From Rachycentron canadum (lineage: Eukaryota > Chordata > Actinopteri > Carangiformes > Rachycentridae): 64,000 bases of DNA. Both the position numbers and the translations under genes were made by a program. The stretch spans positions 19,572,849-19,636,848 of the forward strand of contig CM076649.1 in assembly GCA_038496675.1 (NCBI GenBank), in the 5' to 3' direction. The notes under the pieces are model-generated. The model ran no database searches. It was not told the origin of the DNA and worked only from the letters and a program-made list of their open reading frames with translations. This document shows, piece by piece, positions 36,401 to 45,962 of the stretch; positions within the stretch are counted from its first letter, which is position 1, and the number at the start of each line of letters is the position of its first letter.

Positions 36401-39044
36401 ACAAATCCTCAAAATGAATGCATCAGGAGAAATGCTGCACACTCAACAACTCAACAACAACACCGAGCCTCTAGGAGAAGAGTCAATGGACACTGGAGCT
36501 TTGACCTCAGAGGCCAGACCAAAGACAATTTGCCTTCAAGTATTGAAAACATGCAATAATCACACTGTTCCCACTCTAACATATCTTGCATATGTGTCTC
36601 CCCCTGCTTTCTCTGCTGTGGCCCGTTGAGTGAATGAAACCTGAACACTGTCTATGTATTGTGTGCACGATACGTGCGCACACTTTTTAGCTGGAGCTGT
36701 CACAGGTTATCATGTGGGTCAAACTCTCGAGAGCTTAGGTATCTGAGCCTTAAATGATTCAACTTCTCAACGACAAATGTTGTTTTTTCTTGTCCCGTCG
36801 TTTGTTATCCAACTCTCTTTATGTTGGTGAAAAGGGTTTTGACTTTGGATTTGAAGGCAGCAGTGACCCTGAACAACAGAACCAGGATTATGGTGAGAAA
36901 GGAACATTTCATCAATAAAGAAAGTTTCGACTATTCAGTATATGCTTGTCCTGCCGTAGACACTGAGCCCCATGAAATAATGTGCTATGATTTGTGTGTA
37001 GAGATGTTTACCAGCTCCAACTTTAGCAGTTACACTTGCCATGGCTGGCAGAGGTCGTCTAACAAAGACTGCAGCTTGTTCACATGAGTTCATTTGCAAA
37101 GAAACTGCACGTCCAGAAATAACACTTACTTTTATATCCTTATCATCCATCATAGGTTTCTCCTGAACTCCCAAGCTGGGGACACACAGGCTTTCACCGG
37201 TACTCACACCTTCCTGTTATAGCACCTTCTGGTCTCACTTGTCCTACACACACATTCTCACACAGTGCATTAGTATTATATAAGCACAACCAATATATGT
37301 ACAATAAACCAGACAAAGGGCTTCTTTTTTTTTCTATAAATTTCACCTCATTGGTCCTCCTGTGGTCCTCTGTGCTTGTTGATTCATTTTAGCTGGTGCC
37401 TGCTCCACAGTTTGTCTAACAGCTGGTTAATATCTGGGCTCTTAAGGACTGATTTGTGACTCGTTCCAGCTTCTACTTTTACTTTTTTCATTTCAAGGAA
37501 AATAAACCCTTTAATATGTAACAAGTGTGAAAATTCATCTATGCAGAAAGTGCTTACGTTAAGAAAAATGAAATAAAGTGTGCAGCTTGACCTCCCCTCT
37601 TCTTTTCAACACATCTTGAACGAACACTTTTAACTCCCTCTTTTTTCCCTCTTATATCTCACTCCCCCTCTGTCCCCTTATCCCTGATGAGATGTCTCTG
37701 GTCTGGTCTCTCCCTGTGTGTATCTATCTCACTTACTGATTGGCTGAGTAGGATCATGTAACATATGCTGTAAAGGAGAAGCTGGTCTTGATCCGTCAGC
37801 CTATCAGTGAGCTTGGGCTGAGGGGATCGCATTCTTCGTGACTCTGCACCAGAGCACGCATCTTTAAAGCTGCAACCACATGTCATAGAAATTCAGGCTC
37901 GACATTCATGGTCACCGGAGGATGATTGAAAATTATTTCAGTGACCCTCTCACATTTCCTGCAGTGTCACACACAGTCCATGATTTCAGTTTGTACATAC
38001 AAAAAGAATCTCTGCAGATTGCTATGAAATTCGCAGAACATATTCCACTCCTCAGAGGATGAACCTTTCAAATGTTAGACTCCATTATCATTCCCTTGGC
38101 GATACACAGTAACCTAATACCAAAACTATTATTGTTTGACGTAACCGACATTTCAGCCTTAATACTAGGCGCTGCAGGACTTAGCAGCCCCCTCAACATC
38201 ATGTATTTGGCCTCAGAGACTTGTGCGTGCGTGACTGTGCCTGCACTGATAAATATCTGAGCTCCATGTGCTGTCTGACAAAGGAAAAAGGGAAAAGTTT
38301 ATTATTCACCTCAATCGACTCCAAAAGTTGTACTGAGGGGGGAAAACTCCTCACCTCGCTGTCTCTGTGGTTAACTACTGTACCAGGACCCACCTGCCTG
38401 TCTGTCTGGTCCGTCTGTCAGACTTTCTGCTTGGCTTCCCTGCAAGATGTCTGTCTGTTTTTTCCACCTCACAGGGCTGACTGTCGGATTTAATACTCCC
38501 AAAATAATTTTATGTATCATTGTCGATTTCCGTCCAGAAGCCTTTCAGATTCAGGCTGGGTATTGTTTGGTCATACTTCAGGAAGTTCTTTGACTGATAA
38601 AAAGCCCAGTCAGTAAAGTACGTGAGTTTGTGGTATTCATTGAGAGACGGTAATTTTTTGTGTTGCGTGTTAGCTGTCTGCTTGGCTGGCCCTGTGGCAT
38701 TGTCGCCTCTATCCATCCATCTGTCTTTCTCATTTACACTTATCTGTCAGTGTGTCTGTGAATTCACAAGGGCACACAGCACCACAGTCAAACAGCTTGC
38801 TCACTATCATCTGCTTACAAAGTCAATGTAATGGAACTGTTAACATATCAAAACAGCGTGCAGCAGGGAAACCAAATCGCAGCGGCCTTCTTACTATTAA
38901 TTCACCACTCTTTGTTGTTTCTTTCTTTGCAGCCATCTGTCTGAACCCCAACACTCAGCACTCGTCCTCCTTTCATCTCTGTGTCTCCAAAGCCAGGATT
39001 GCATTATTCATTATGAAAATTGACTTGTTGGTTGACGTGGGCTT

Positions 39045-39078
<34 letters not shown>

Positions 39079-39299
39079 GCACAGACGCCTAATTTGTTGC
39101 TTTTTAGTTGAAGGACCAAGAGCAAAATCCGAGCTGATGAATAAGGTGACATTGTGTATCAGCAAAACCTTTTTCACAGCAATCATTTTGTCTATGGTGT
39201 AACTGATAACATTAAAAACAATTTCACTCTCTTTAGCTTAACTGGTTCCAGGGTGCTGTGCATTGTACAAGTTAAGCTATCCTCAAAGGAGTTTTTGTA
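33436..39299. other. Region without recognisable gene
   Basis: A strong acceptor-like site at 33.88 kb precedes a short frame; otherwise no exon evidence. A 154-codon frame at 36095-36559 is Gln/Asn/Lys-rich and not protein-like. Confidence 0.4.
39042..39078 (+). repeat. Compound (TC)n(AC)n microsatellite
   Basis: A TC tract runs directly into an AC tract (from about 39059). Confidence 0.9.
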
Positions 39300-39625
39300 A
39301 GTTTTGCTTTTGCTATTTAGTCAACATTAGGATTGGCAGTTGTATACTTGCTGGACTGGAGGAAATGTTGCAAGGTCACCGTTAAACTTCATTCTTTTAC
39401 TCACCAAGAGCTCTATCCAGTGTGGAAAGACCAAAATTGGTTTTGTTTCTGTTTCAACCTTTTTTTTTTCTTTCACTAGAGTTAGCATGCTAACTAGTTC
39501 ACCCCAGTCCAGCTAGTCCTTCTCGTCACTTTCCAATACCGAGTCACTGCAAAGGGGGCGTATAATAGCCTGCGTTATTGTAAATCACAATGGTTGACAC
39601 TAATGGCAAGACTGGTAAGTAAACA
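39300..39625 (+). repeat. Dispersed repeat, family B, copy 3
   Basis: It has TTTTACTCACCAAGAGCTCT, CACTAGAGTTAGCATGCTAA, CAGCTAGTCCTTCTCG, CTTTCCAATACCGAGTCACT, AGGGGGCG, ACAATGGTTGACAC and GGCAAGACTGGTAAGTAAAC, matching both other copies in order. Confidence 0.6.
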
Positions 39626-40282
39626 GCTGTTAATGTGACCTAGCGAATGGTGCTCCTTTTTCAAATTTCAAATGTTTGAAATCAGTAGATTTCTCAATGA
39701 AGCACAAAAAAAGGAGTCTTCATCCTGAAAATCTATTTCCGCAGGAAAACAAAGCACGTTTTTCAGTTCAGAAAAACAGAACAGAACAGCTCCATGTTGG
39801 CTGGTTGGCCTCTTCAAAGCTGGTTGTAGTTGGACCATGACCCGGGGTAGCCTTTTTCTATCAAAGGCTTTTGTCATCTAACCACATAACATTGTTCAAG
39901 TCATAAACCTCTCAATTGATCGCACTTGTTGACGTTGGCTGTATAAAGAGCAACAAAAGAGCAGCAGCATGGATGAAACAAGCTAAAAGAAAGTTTGGAC
40001 AGCTAACTGAACAGTTAATCTTGAGGTGGAGGGACTTTGGGAAGTTAGAAAGCTTGTGTAATACACTTGCAATCTTAAATTAGGATAGGCATTGATTTGA
40101 TTCCTTTTAACATTACTTCACTTGCAGCTTCTGGGCTCTTTCTTGATGTTTGCTGATTTACTCGAGTGAGTGGTCATTGTGTAAATTATGTGTTCTTTAA
40201 AAAAAGAGGAGTAACATAACATAATTCTATCTTGCATTTTATGGAAGGGTTGGTATAGAGGAGGAAGTGGCAGGATATTAAT

Positions 40283-40313
<31 letters not shown>

Positions 40314-41956
40314 GTCATGAGCCGAGTGTAGCAATTGTGGTGTACATCAGGCTTAGTTATGGGTTGTTGGACTCACGCCACGCTTCAGCCATATCTCTCT
40401 GCCCAGACTCGACCAATCTTTGCCAGACTCCGTCCACGACTCAGCTCGGTTGTATTTCATGGCTGAGACCCTGCTCAGACTCATGTCGGCCGAGTGTCTT
40501 TGTTCCGGCACGTGCATGGGTCGATTAAAATTTTCCGGTCTGTTGTCAGATTAGCTGTACAGCTGAGAGTTTTACGCCACTCTTCCTAACTCAAACATTT
40601 TGTTATCCTAGCACTGTAACATCCACAAAGCAATGTGGTAGATAAATTAATAATTTTCACCTGCAATTGAGTTTGACTGAGCTGTTTTTATGATCGATAC
40701 AGGTCTAATATGACGGTTAAAATAATCCTCACCACTGCTCTGCTTTTCCTTAAGTTTAATATTAAGTTGCGTGAAACAGTGTATATTAAGTATTGAGGCA
40801 CTGAAGATGATGCTCTACTTGCTCAAAAATCTGTCACCCAGATGATATGCATAATTTGATGTCTTTGTTTTCATCACAAATCGACCAACACAAACTCAAA
40901 AATCTGTTAAACAGATGGTCTGATCTGATTAGTTTACTGTGAATTCTCACTGGTGGCAGTTAAACAGGATGGTTTTGAATGGAAAGAGTGCATACAGAAA
41001 ATGAATGTGAAGTAGCCTGCATCTTTGCTGCTTTAATTTCACCCTGAGCCAAAGCAAATACTAGAGATGCAGGGGAGAGCCACTGTGACTGAAAATATCT
41101 CTACTGTCTGTATTGGAGGCGATGCAGCTGTTGAGAGAGAATAGAGGTCTCAGCAGGGCTGAAAGGCAGGAGGAGGTGTATATCCTCTTGCTGAGAGCAC
41201 AGCTAGTCTGCGGTGCTTCATCTCTCACTGCACTGTTCAATCCAATGGGGAAACTCCCCCATCTGTTTCACACTACAGGGAAAATCTCATTTGGCTGAAT
41301 GAGATGACCTCAGTGATCCTGGCAGTCTGAGAGCTTCATGTGATGGAGGGTAGAGAGTGTGTGTGTGTGTTTGTGTATATGCTGCCTCTGTAGTCTCACG
41401 TAGGCAGCTGTTTAATAGGCTGCACAGGAAACAACCAAATGAACATGAGAGGTACATACTGTGACTCGTGGCATGGGCATTGGAATGCCCTGTTCTATGC
41501 TCTTAATTATTGAAAAAGCTTCTAACACATATGCTGTTTGCTTTTCTACATGTCTGTGTTTTAGTGTTGGAATATACCTGGTGACAATCTACAACTGCAT
41601 TTCGACTGCAGGGACCAGGGTTTAAATTATGTTCCAAGAAAAAATGTTCACCACCCAAAAAGTACCTGGATATATTTTATAAAAGTACAGGAAAGTTGAT
41701 TTCTGATTTGTCAAGTAATTTTAGTAATTTTATTTCATTCACCCTCTTTAAAAACTGGTTGAATTGGTGTAAATGTTTGAGTTATTATTTAAGTGACAAA
41801 ATGATAGAAGAACTTATGCTCACAGCCTCATAATTGGCATTAGGCTTCTCGAATACAGCAGAGAGAATGGATACAGTGTTTTAATCAGTCCTAACCATTG
41901 GTAGACTCTGTGGTGAATTTGTGGGTTAAGGCAAAAAGGACCAGGAGATACATTGC
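39626..41956. other. Region without recognisable gene
   Basis: It contains the A25 tract and a 200-bp stretch (40.32-40.53 kb) richer in GC than its flanks. No exon was recognised, including no copy of the RIIa exon ahead of the broken exon. Confidence 0.45.
40283..40307 (+). repeat. (A)25 tract
   Basis: Twenty-five consecutive A with no AATAAA at a usual distance before it. The downstream 200 bp is GC-richer than its surroundings. It may be the tail of an old retroposed sequence, but no parent sequence is recognisable. Confidence 0.8.
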
Positions 41957-42370
41957 TAATAATAATATAGTTAAATCATTTTAAATAAAAAACATTATTA
42001 CTGCATTAAATTAAAACAATTTAGTTTATGACTCAAAACTTGCATATTTTTTGTTCATATCTCTACCAGAGTAAAAGTTCTTCACTAATATGATCTAAAC
42101 AAGGGTAGACAACAATCGACTGGAGCAAACAGCAGTTAAATGACGGGAGTATGAGCATCATGCAGCTTGGCCCAAATCATCAAAAAGCCCTCTTCATTGT
42201 GTCATTCAACACTAAAACCACTTCCTCAAATGAGAATACAACCAGGGAAGCCACTTTCTCCTCTGACTGATGGAATGAAGCCTGCACCACCACCACGTGA
42301 TGAAAGCATAAATACAGGCAGTGTCCACAGTGAGGCGGCAGGAGAGTAAAGGAACATCTAAAGTCATTCA
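41957..42370 (+). pseudogene. Broken duplicate of the CABYR-like terminal exon and its intron
   Basis: This segment aligns with 43747-44165. The match starts in the intron (the AATAATAATATA tract, then TTAAATCATTT, then CTCAAAACTTGCA), passes an acceptor ending 42069 and continues into exon sequence. Recognisable in-frame shared peptides are KPLPQM-IQPGK and KPAPPPRDESINT, against KPPPQM-RQPGK and KSAPPPCDESIKT in the intact exon. The copy has an in-frame TAA as its first complete codon, a second TAA after ATGATC, a net 2-nt frameshift and a lost 9-nt block before its final TAA. No RIIa exon could be found upstream of it. It is best read as the relic of a tandem duplication, not a used exon. 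Confidence 0.75.
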
Positions 42371-43218
42371 TAGTCATAATAGCTAATAATAGTGTTCAAT
42401 TTTGACAATATCGGCACTGACAGGCTGTTAAAGGCAGGCACAGCTGGGGACATAAAAGGGAAATCCTCTGTAGGTCATACCGTCTCATTTTGGTTCAGGC
42501 TAAGGTGTCTATGACAGTTATGAAGACCACGCCTTGGGCATTGGCCACATTTGAAATAAATATTGTTAATGAATGGAGTTCATAAGATCTATTTGACATA
42601 AAATGTTCTCACTACAGGTGCAAGGTCCTGGGTTAAAATCCCTGTGTGAAATGAAGCAGCAAACCTACCAGATAATCAAGTTGGTTGTGTTATTTGGATA
42701 AGATAAACTGGCCTGTATATGGAAGCATGAAAATTGAAGTTAAAACCAATATAGATTCTCTTAGTGATGCATTAGGCCACCACATGCTGCTTTGGCTACT
42801 CTTCAAATATGATATATGAATGTTATTGTTATGTAACTATAACAATCATTTCTTGTTCTGATAGACTCATTTCCTAAAAGGAGTCAAAATTTCCTACAAC
42901 TCTGGTAACAAGTGAGGTGTGTACAGTAACGTGTGAACACAGGGATGAGTTAGACAGTTGCTTTGTTGCTTTTTAGACCTGGTCCCACTCCAACTGTGAT
43001 GTCACACTCTTTATGAACTGAAACACTGTTTGAAAGCAGGAAACTAAAACTGTCATAAATCAATAAGAAACATTTGAATAACCATTACATTAAATGAACA
43101 GGACAAGCTACTGCAAAACTACGCTTTGCTGCAAAGTCTTTAATTTTTTTTTTATTTTAATTTCCAGCTTGTTACCTTTCTTTTGTTTTTAAATAATGCA
43201 GAATACTGGAGAGAACTG

Positions 43219-43265
43219 ATGTCATCATTTGGTGACTCACTGATTATGTCACCAAATGATGACAT
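43219..43265. promoter_or_regulatory. Perfect 18-bp inverted repeat with AP-1 and CRE-like motifs
   Basis: The arms at 43219-43236 and 43248-43265 are exact reverse complements (ATGTCATCATTTGGTGAC), with an 11-nt spacer. The left arm and spacer create a consensus AP-1 site, TGACTCA, at 43233-43239; the arm ends carry TGATGTCA and TGATGACA, which resemble CRE half-sites. It lies about 115 bp before the acceptor of the RIIa exon and 143 bp before the start codon. A promoter or enhancer role is inferred; it could also be a chance hairpin or a small foldback element. Confidence 0.45.
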
Positions 43266-43381
43266 AATTTGGGTTCCTTTGATCTGATGAATGCATTTTG
43301 TGCTGTACTCAGAACTGCATACTGTAGATACACTCAGTGCATGGTGTAGACATGGACTCAATGCTTTTCTGTTTTATTTAG

Positions 43382-43600
43382 AAACAAAAATTTCAAAAGT
43401 ATTTAAGATGGATTCCCAGGGTTTATTTCCATATGGCCTGAAGAGCATGATAGAGTGTTTTACCAGAGCTGCCATCCTATCACAACCACATGATATACCC
43501 AAATTTTTGGCAGAGTATTTGACAGAGTTGGTCAATTCCAGAGGCTCTAACCTTGAAGCTGATGCCAAATTGATCTGCTTTCACAATGAAGAACAGTGGG
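43382..43600 (+). other. cabyr: Exon encoding the RIIa domain (5' part non-coding)
   Basis: A pyrimidine-rich stretch ending TTTTATTTAG at 43381 is a good acceptor, followed by 26 nt of leader, the ATG at 43408 and 64 complete codons plus one base. The donor at 43601 is a full GTAAGT consensus. This single exon carries the whole docking domain, as in other R2D2 genes. If transcription instead starts just upstream, the exon would be the first one and extend further 5'. Confidence 0.65.
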
Positions 43601-45679
43601 GTAAGTTGATGATTTACACTAAAATACAATAATGGAATCTGTGATGATCAAATATCTAACTATAAGTTATGATTAGGTGCTAATACAATTAGCTCAAAGC
43701 CTTATAGGCTTCTCACATTGATACAATTTGTAATTATTGATAACACTAATAATAATATAAAATTAAATCATTTAAAAAATAATAGTGTTGCATTTAAATT
43801 AACTTTTATTTAGGATTCAAAACTTACACTTTTTTTTAATTATCTCCCAGAGAAAAAGTTTTTCTCAGATATGATAGAAGCGAGGACCAGAGAAAAACAA
43901 CCATCAACAACGCCTCCCACACCAGTTAAATCACAGGGGTGTACAGCCACAGCAGGTAGGCCTAAATCATCAAAAATGGGCTATAAGCCACCACCCCAAA
44001 TGGGAAGACAACCAGGGAAGAAGGTGCCATCACCTTCCCTGGTTGTAAAACGAGGAGTGAAGTCTGCTCCACCTCCCTGTGATGAAAGTATTAAGACACG
44101 AAGAGTATCCACAGTGAGGGTTCCCAGGCGGCAGGAAAGTAAAGTAACCACATCAAAAGACATTTCAGCGCCGCTTTCCAACATGGACAGGAAATCAACT
44201 GCACCTCCTGTCCATCCTGCGCCAACAGTAGCACGGAAGGCTTCACTGCTACCTATACCACCAAACATTGCACCCAGGCCAAAGAGCACAACTGCACTTC
44301 AGGAACTGGAACAACAGTGCAGACAGACACGGCCTACTACAGTTAGGTTCCAAGGAATAGGGAGTACCACGGCACAGCCTACAAAACCCAAAGTCCCAGG
44401 ACCAGAGAGGGCAGAGACACAAGAGACAAATAAGACACCTAATGCCACAGAACTAAAGACTACAACAGCACGGCGTATGACAGCTACTGTCCTGGGACAT
44501 GAGGGTAAACCGACACAACCAGCAAAACCCAAGACCCCAACAACAGAGAGGACCAGGACACAGATGACAACACCCAAGGCCACAGAACCACCAACTAAAA
44601 CTACACAACGTATGACAGCTACTGTCCTGGGACATGAGGGTAAACCGACACAACCAGCAAAACCCAAGACCCCAACAACAGAGAGGACCAGGACACAGAC
44701 GACAACACCCAAGGCCACAGAACCACAAACTAAAACTACACAACGTATGACAGCTACTGTCCTGGGACATGAGGGTAAACCGACACAACCAGCAAAACCT
44801 AAGACCCCAACAACAGAGAGGACCAGGACACAGACGACAACACCCAAGGCCACAGAACCAAAGACTAAAACAACACAGCATATGACAGCTACTGTCCTGG
44901 GGCATGAGGGTAAACCAACACAACCAGCAAAACCCAAGACCCCAGCAACAGAGAGGACCAGGACACAGACGACAACACCCAAGGCCACAGAACCACCAAC
45001 TACAACAGCTACTCTCCTGGGACATGAGGGTACAATGGTGCAGCCTACAAAAGCCAAGGTCCCAGTACCAGAGAGGACCAGGATGCAGCCAACAACACCT
45101 AAGGCCATGGGACCAGTGGGTACTACTGCAAAACCCAACCAGGACAGGACTAGGATACAGCCTACAACACCCACGAGTACTGTGACACAGACCAAAAAAC
45201 CTAAGGCTCCAGGACCACAAAAGACCACAACACAGCCTACAGCATCGAAGGCCGTGAGACCAGAAACTTCAAGGACACGGACGGCAGAACCTAAGGTCTC
45301 AGGTTCAAAAAGTACCAAGACAAAGCCTACAACTTCATCTTTAACAGCTAAGATCCAGGAAGCAGAGACGACCAAAGAATGGGTTACTGTAAACAAGGTA
45401 GCAGAGAAGCCCAGAGTTCTGTGGATTGATAGGGCTCGGGCAAAACCTATGGACAGGACAGTTTGGGATGCCCACAGCGCAGGCTTTAGTAGACAGGGTT
45501 CTGGAGTGGAGGGTAAAAACAACCCGGGGTTGTCTCAAGTGACACATTCGAGGTACACCTGCCCACATTCAGAACAAACTGTTGACGTCATTAGGTATAA
45601 GCGTTTGCGGGCACAACCTTCAGTCCTGGGCAACTTTGGTCATGCAAGTTGTAGAGGACAAAACCACCATGGGCTGTAA
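43408..45679 (+). CDS. cabyr: RIIa-domain (R2D2) protein, CABYR-like; two coding exons
   Basis: Two exons join in frame: 43408-43600 and 43851-45679, with a 250-bp GT-AG intron (donor GTAAGT at 43601, acceptor TATCTCCCAG ending 43850). The product is 673 residues. Residues 7-45 are an RIIa dimerisation/docking domain: FPYGLK, then TRAAI, QPHDIPKF, EYLTEL and a closing NSRG, with FHNEEQW at 58-64. FPYGLK and the RG/FH/W pattern fit CABYR better than SPA17 or PKA-RII, which also share the fold. The tail is rich in Thr, Pro and Lys, with PxxP motifs and a repeat array at about 273-460. The start at 43408 has A at -3 and G at +4; an upstream in-frame ATG at 43291 has a poor context and lies before a likely acceptor (TTTTATTTAG, ending 43381), so a non-coding 5' exon is probable. 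By family, it should bind AKAP-like helices in the sperm fibrous sheath or cilia. The exon model is firm; the CABYR orthology is likely but not proven. Confidence 0.72.
43851..45679 (+). other. cabyr: Long terminal coding exon, Thr/Pro/Lys-rich tail
   Basis: The frame is open from the acceptor (43850) to a TAA at 45677-45679, 609 codons. The first codon is completed as GAG across the intron, giving W-E-K-K after the docking domain. The first 200 residues are Pro/Ser/Thr-rich with basic clusters, followed by the 45-residue repeats and then degenerate repeats to about 45330. The last 110 residues are not repetitive. The opposite strand is also open over most of the array, but only because the repeat unit is free of stops in both directions. 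Confidence 0.75.
44477..45036 (+). repeat. 135-bp coding minisatellite (45-residue unit)
   Basis: The motif MTATVLGHEGKPTQPAKPK begins at 44477, 44612, 44747 and 44882, each exactly 135 bp apart, so every unit is 45 codons. The copies differ at only a few bases (for example ATG/ACG in the MTT/TTT triplet and CCA/CAA/AAG before TKTTQ). A fifth unit starts 15 bp early (40-codon spacing) and diverges, and still weaker units continue to about 45330. High identity with a strict multiple of three points to recent unequal exchange or slippage under selection for the frame. Confidence 0.93.
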
Positions 45680-45962
45680 TGGCAAACACTTCCTTCTAAC
45701 TAGCTTAGCCATGCAAGGACTGCACTTGCATTGTGCAATGTTCTCTGTCCTGCTCTCTGTCTCTGTTTGTTTGTCTCTCTCTCTCTTTCTGTTTGTTTGT
45801 CTCTCTCTCTCTGTTTGTCTGTCTCTAGCTCTTTCTCTTTCTGTTTATCTGTCTCTTTCTCTCTCTCCCCCCTCCCCCCAACCCCCTAACGGTTGAGGCA
45901 GAAGATCGCCCACCAAGAGATAGATAGAGATAGATAGATTTTTCATGTATAAAATCAATAAA
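45680..45962 (+). terminator. 3' UTR and polyadenylation signal of the CABYR-like gene
   Basis: After the stop there is about 60 bp of ordinary sequence, then a pyrimidine-rich low-complexity tract (about 45745-45890, CTCT and CTGTTTGT units), a short AGAT repeat at 45917-45938 and a canonical AATAAA at 45957-45962. No earlier AATAAA was seen after the stop, so this is the likely first cleavage site, about 15-25 nt further downstream. Confidence 0.55.

Noticed and set aside
36095..36559. 154-codon plus-strand frame
   Set aside because: Gln/Asn/Lys/Ser-rich with no motif, weak start context and no supporting splice sites.
44477..45036. CRISPR-like direct repeats
   Set aside because: The repeats are adjacent, 135 bp, coding and without spacers, in a vertebrate genome.
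44299..45522. 407-codon open frame on the minus strand opposite the repeat array (with a second minus frame at 44453-45220)
   Set aside because: It is open because the 135-bp repeat unit lacks stops in several frames. The plus strand has splice sites, the RIIa exon in phase and a polyadenylation signal.
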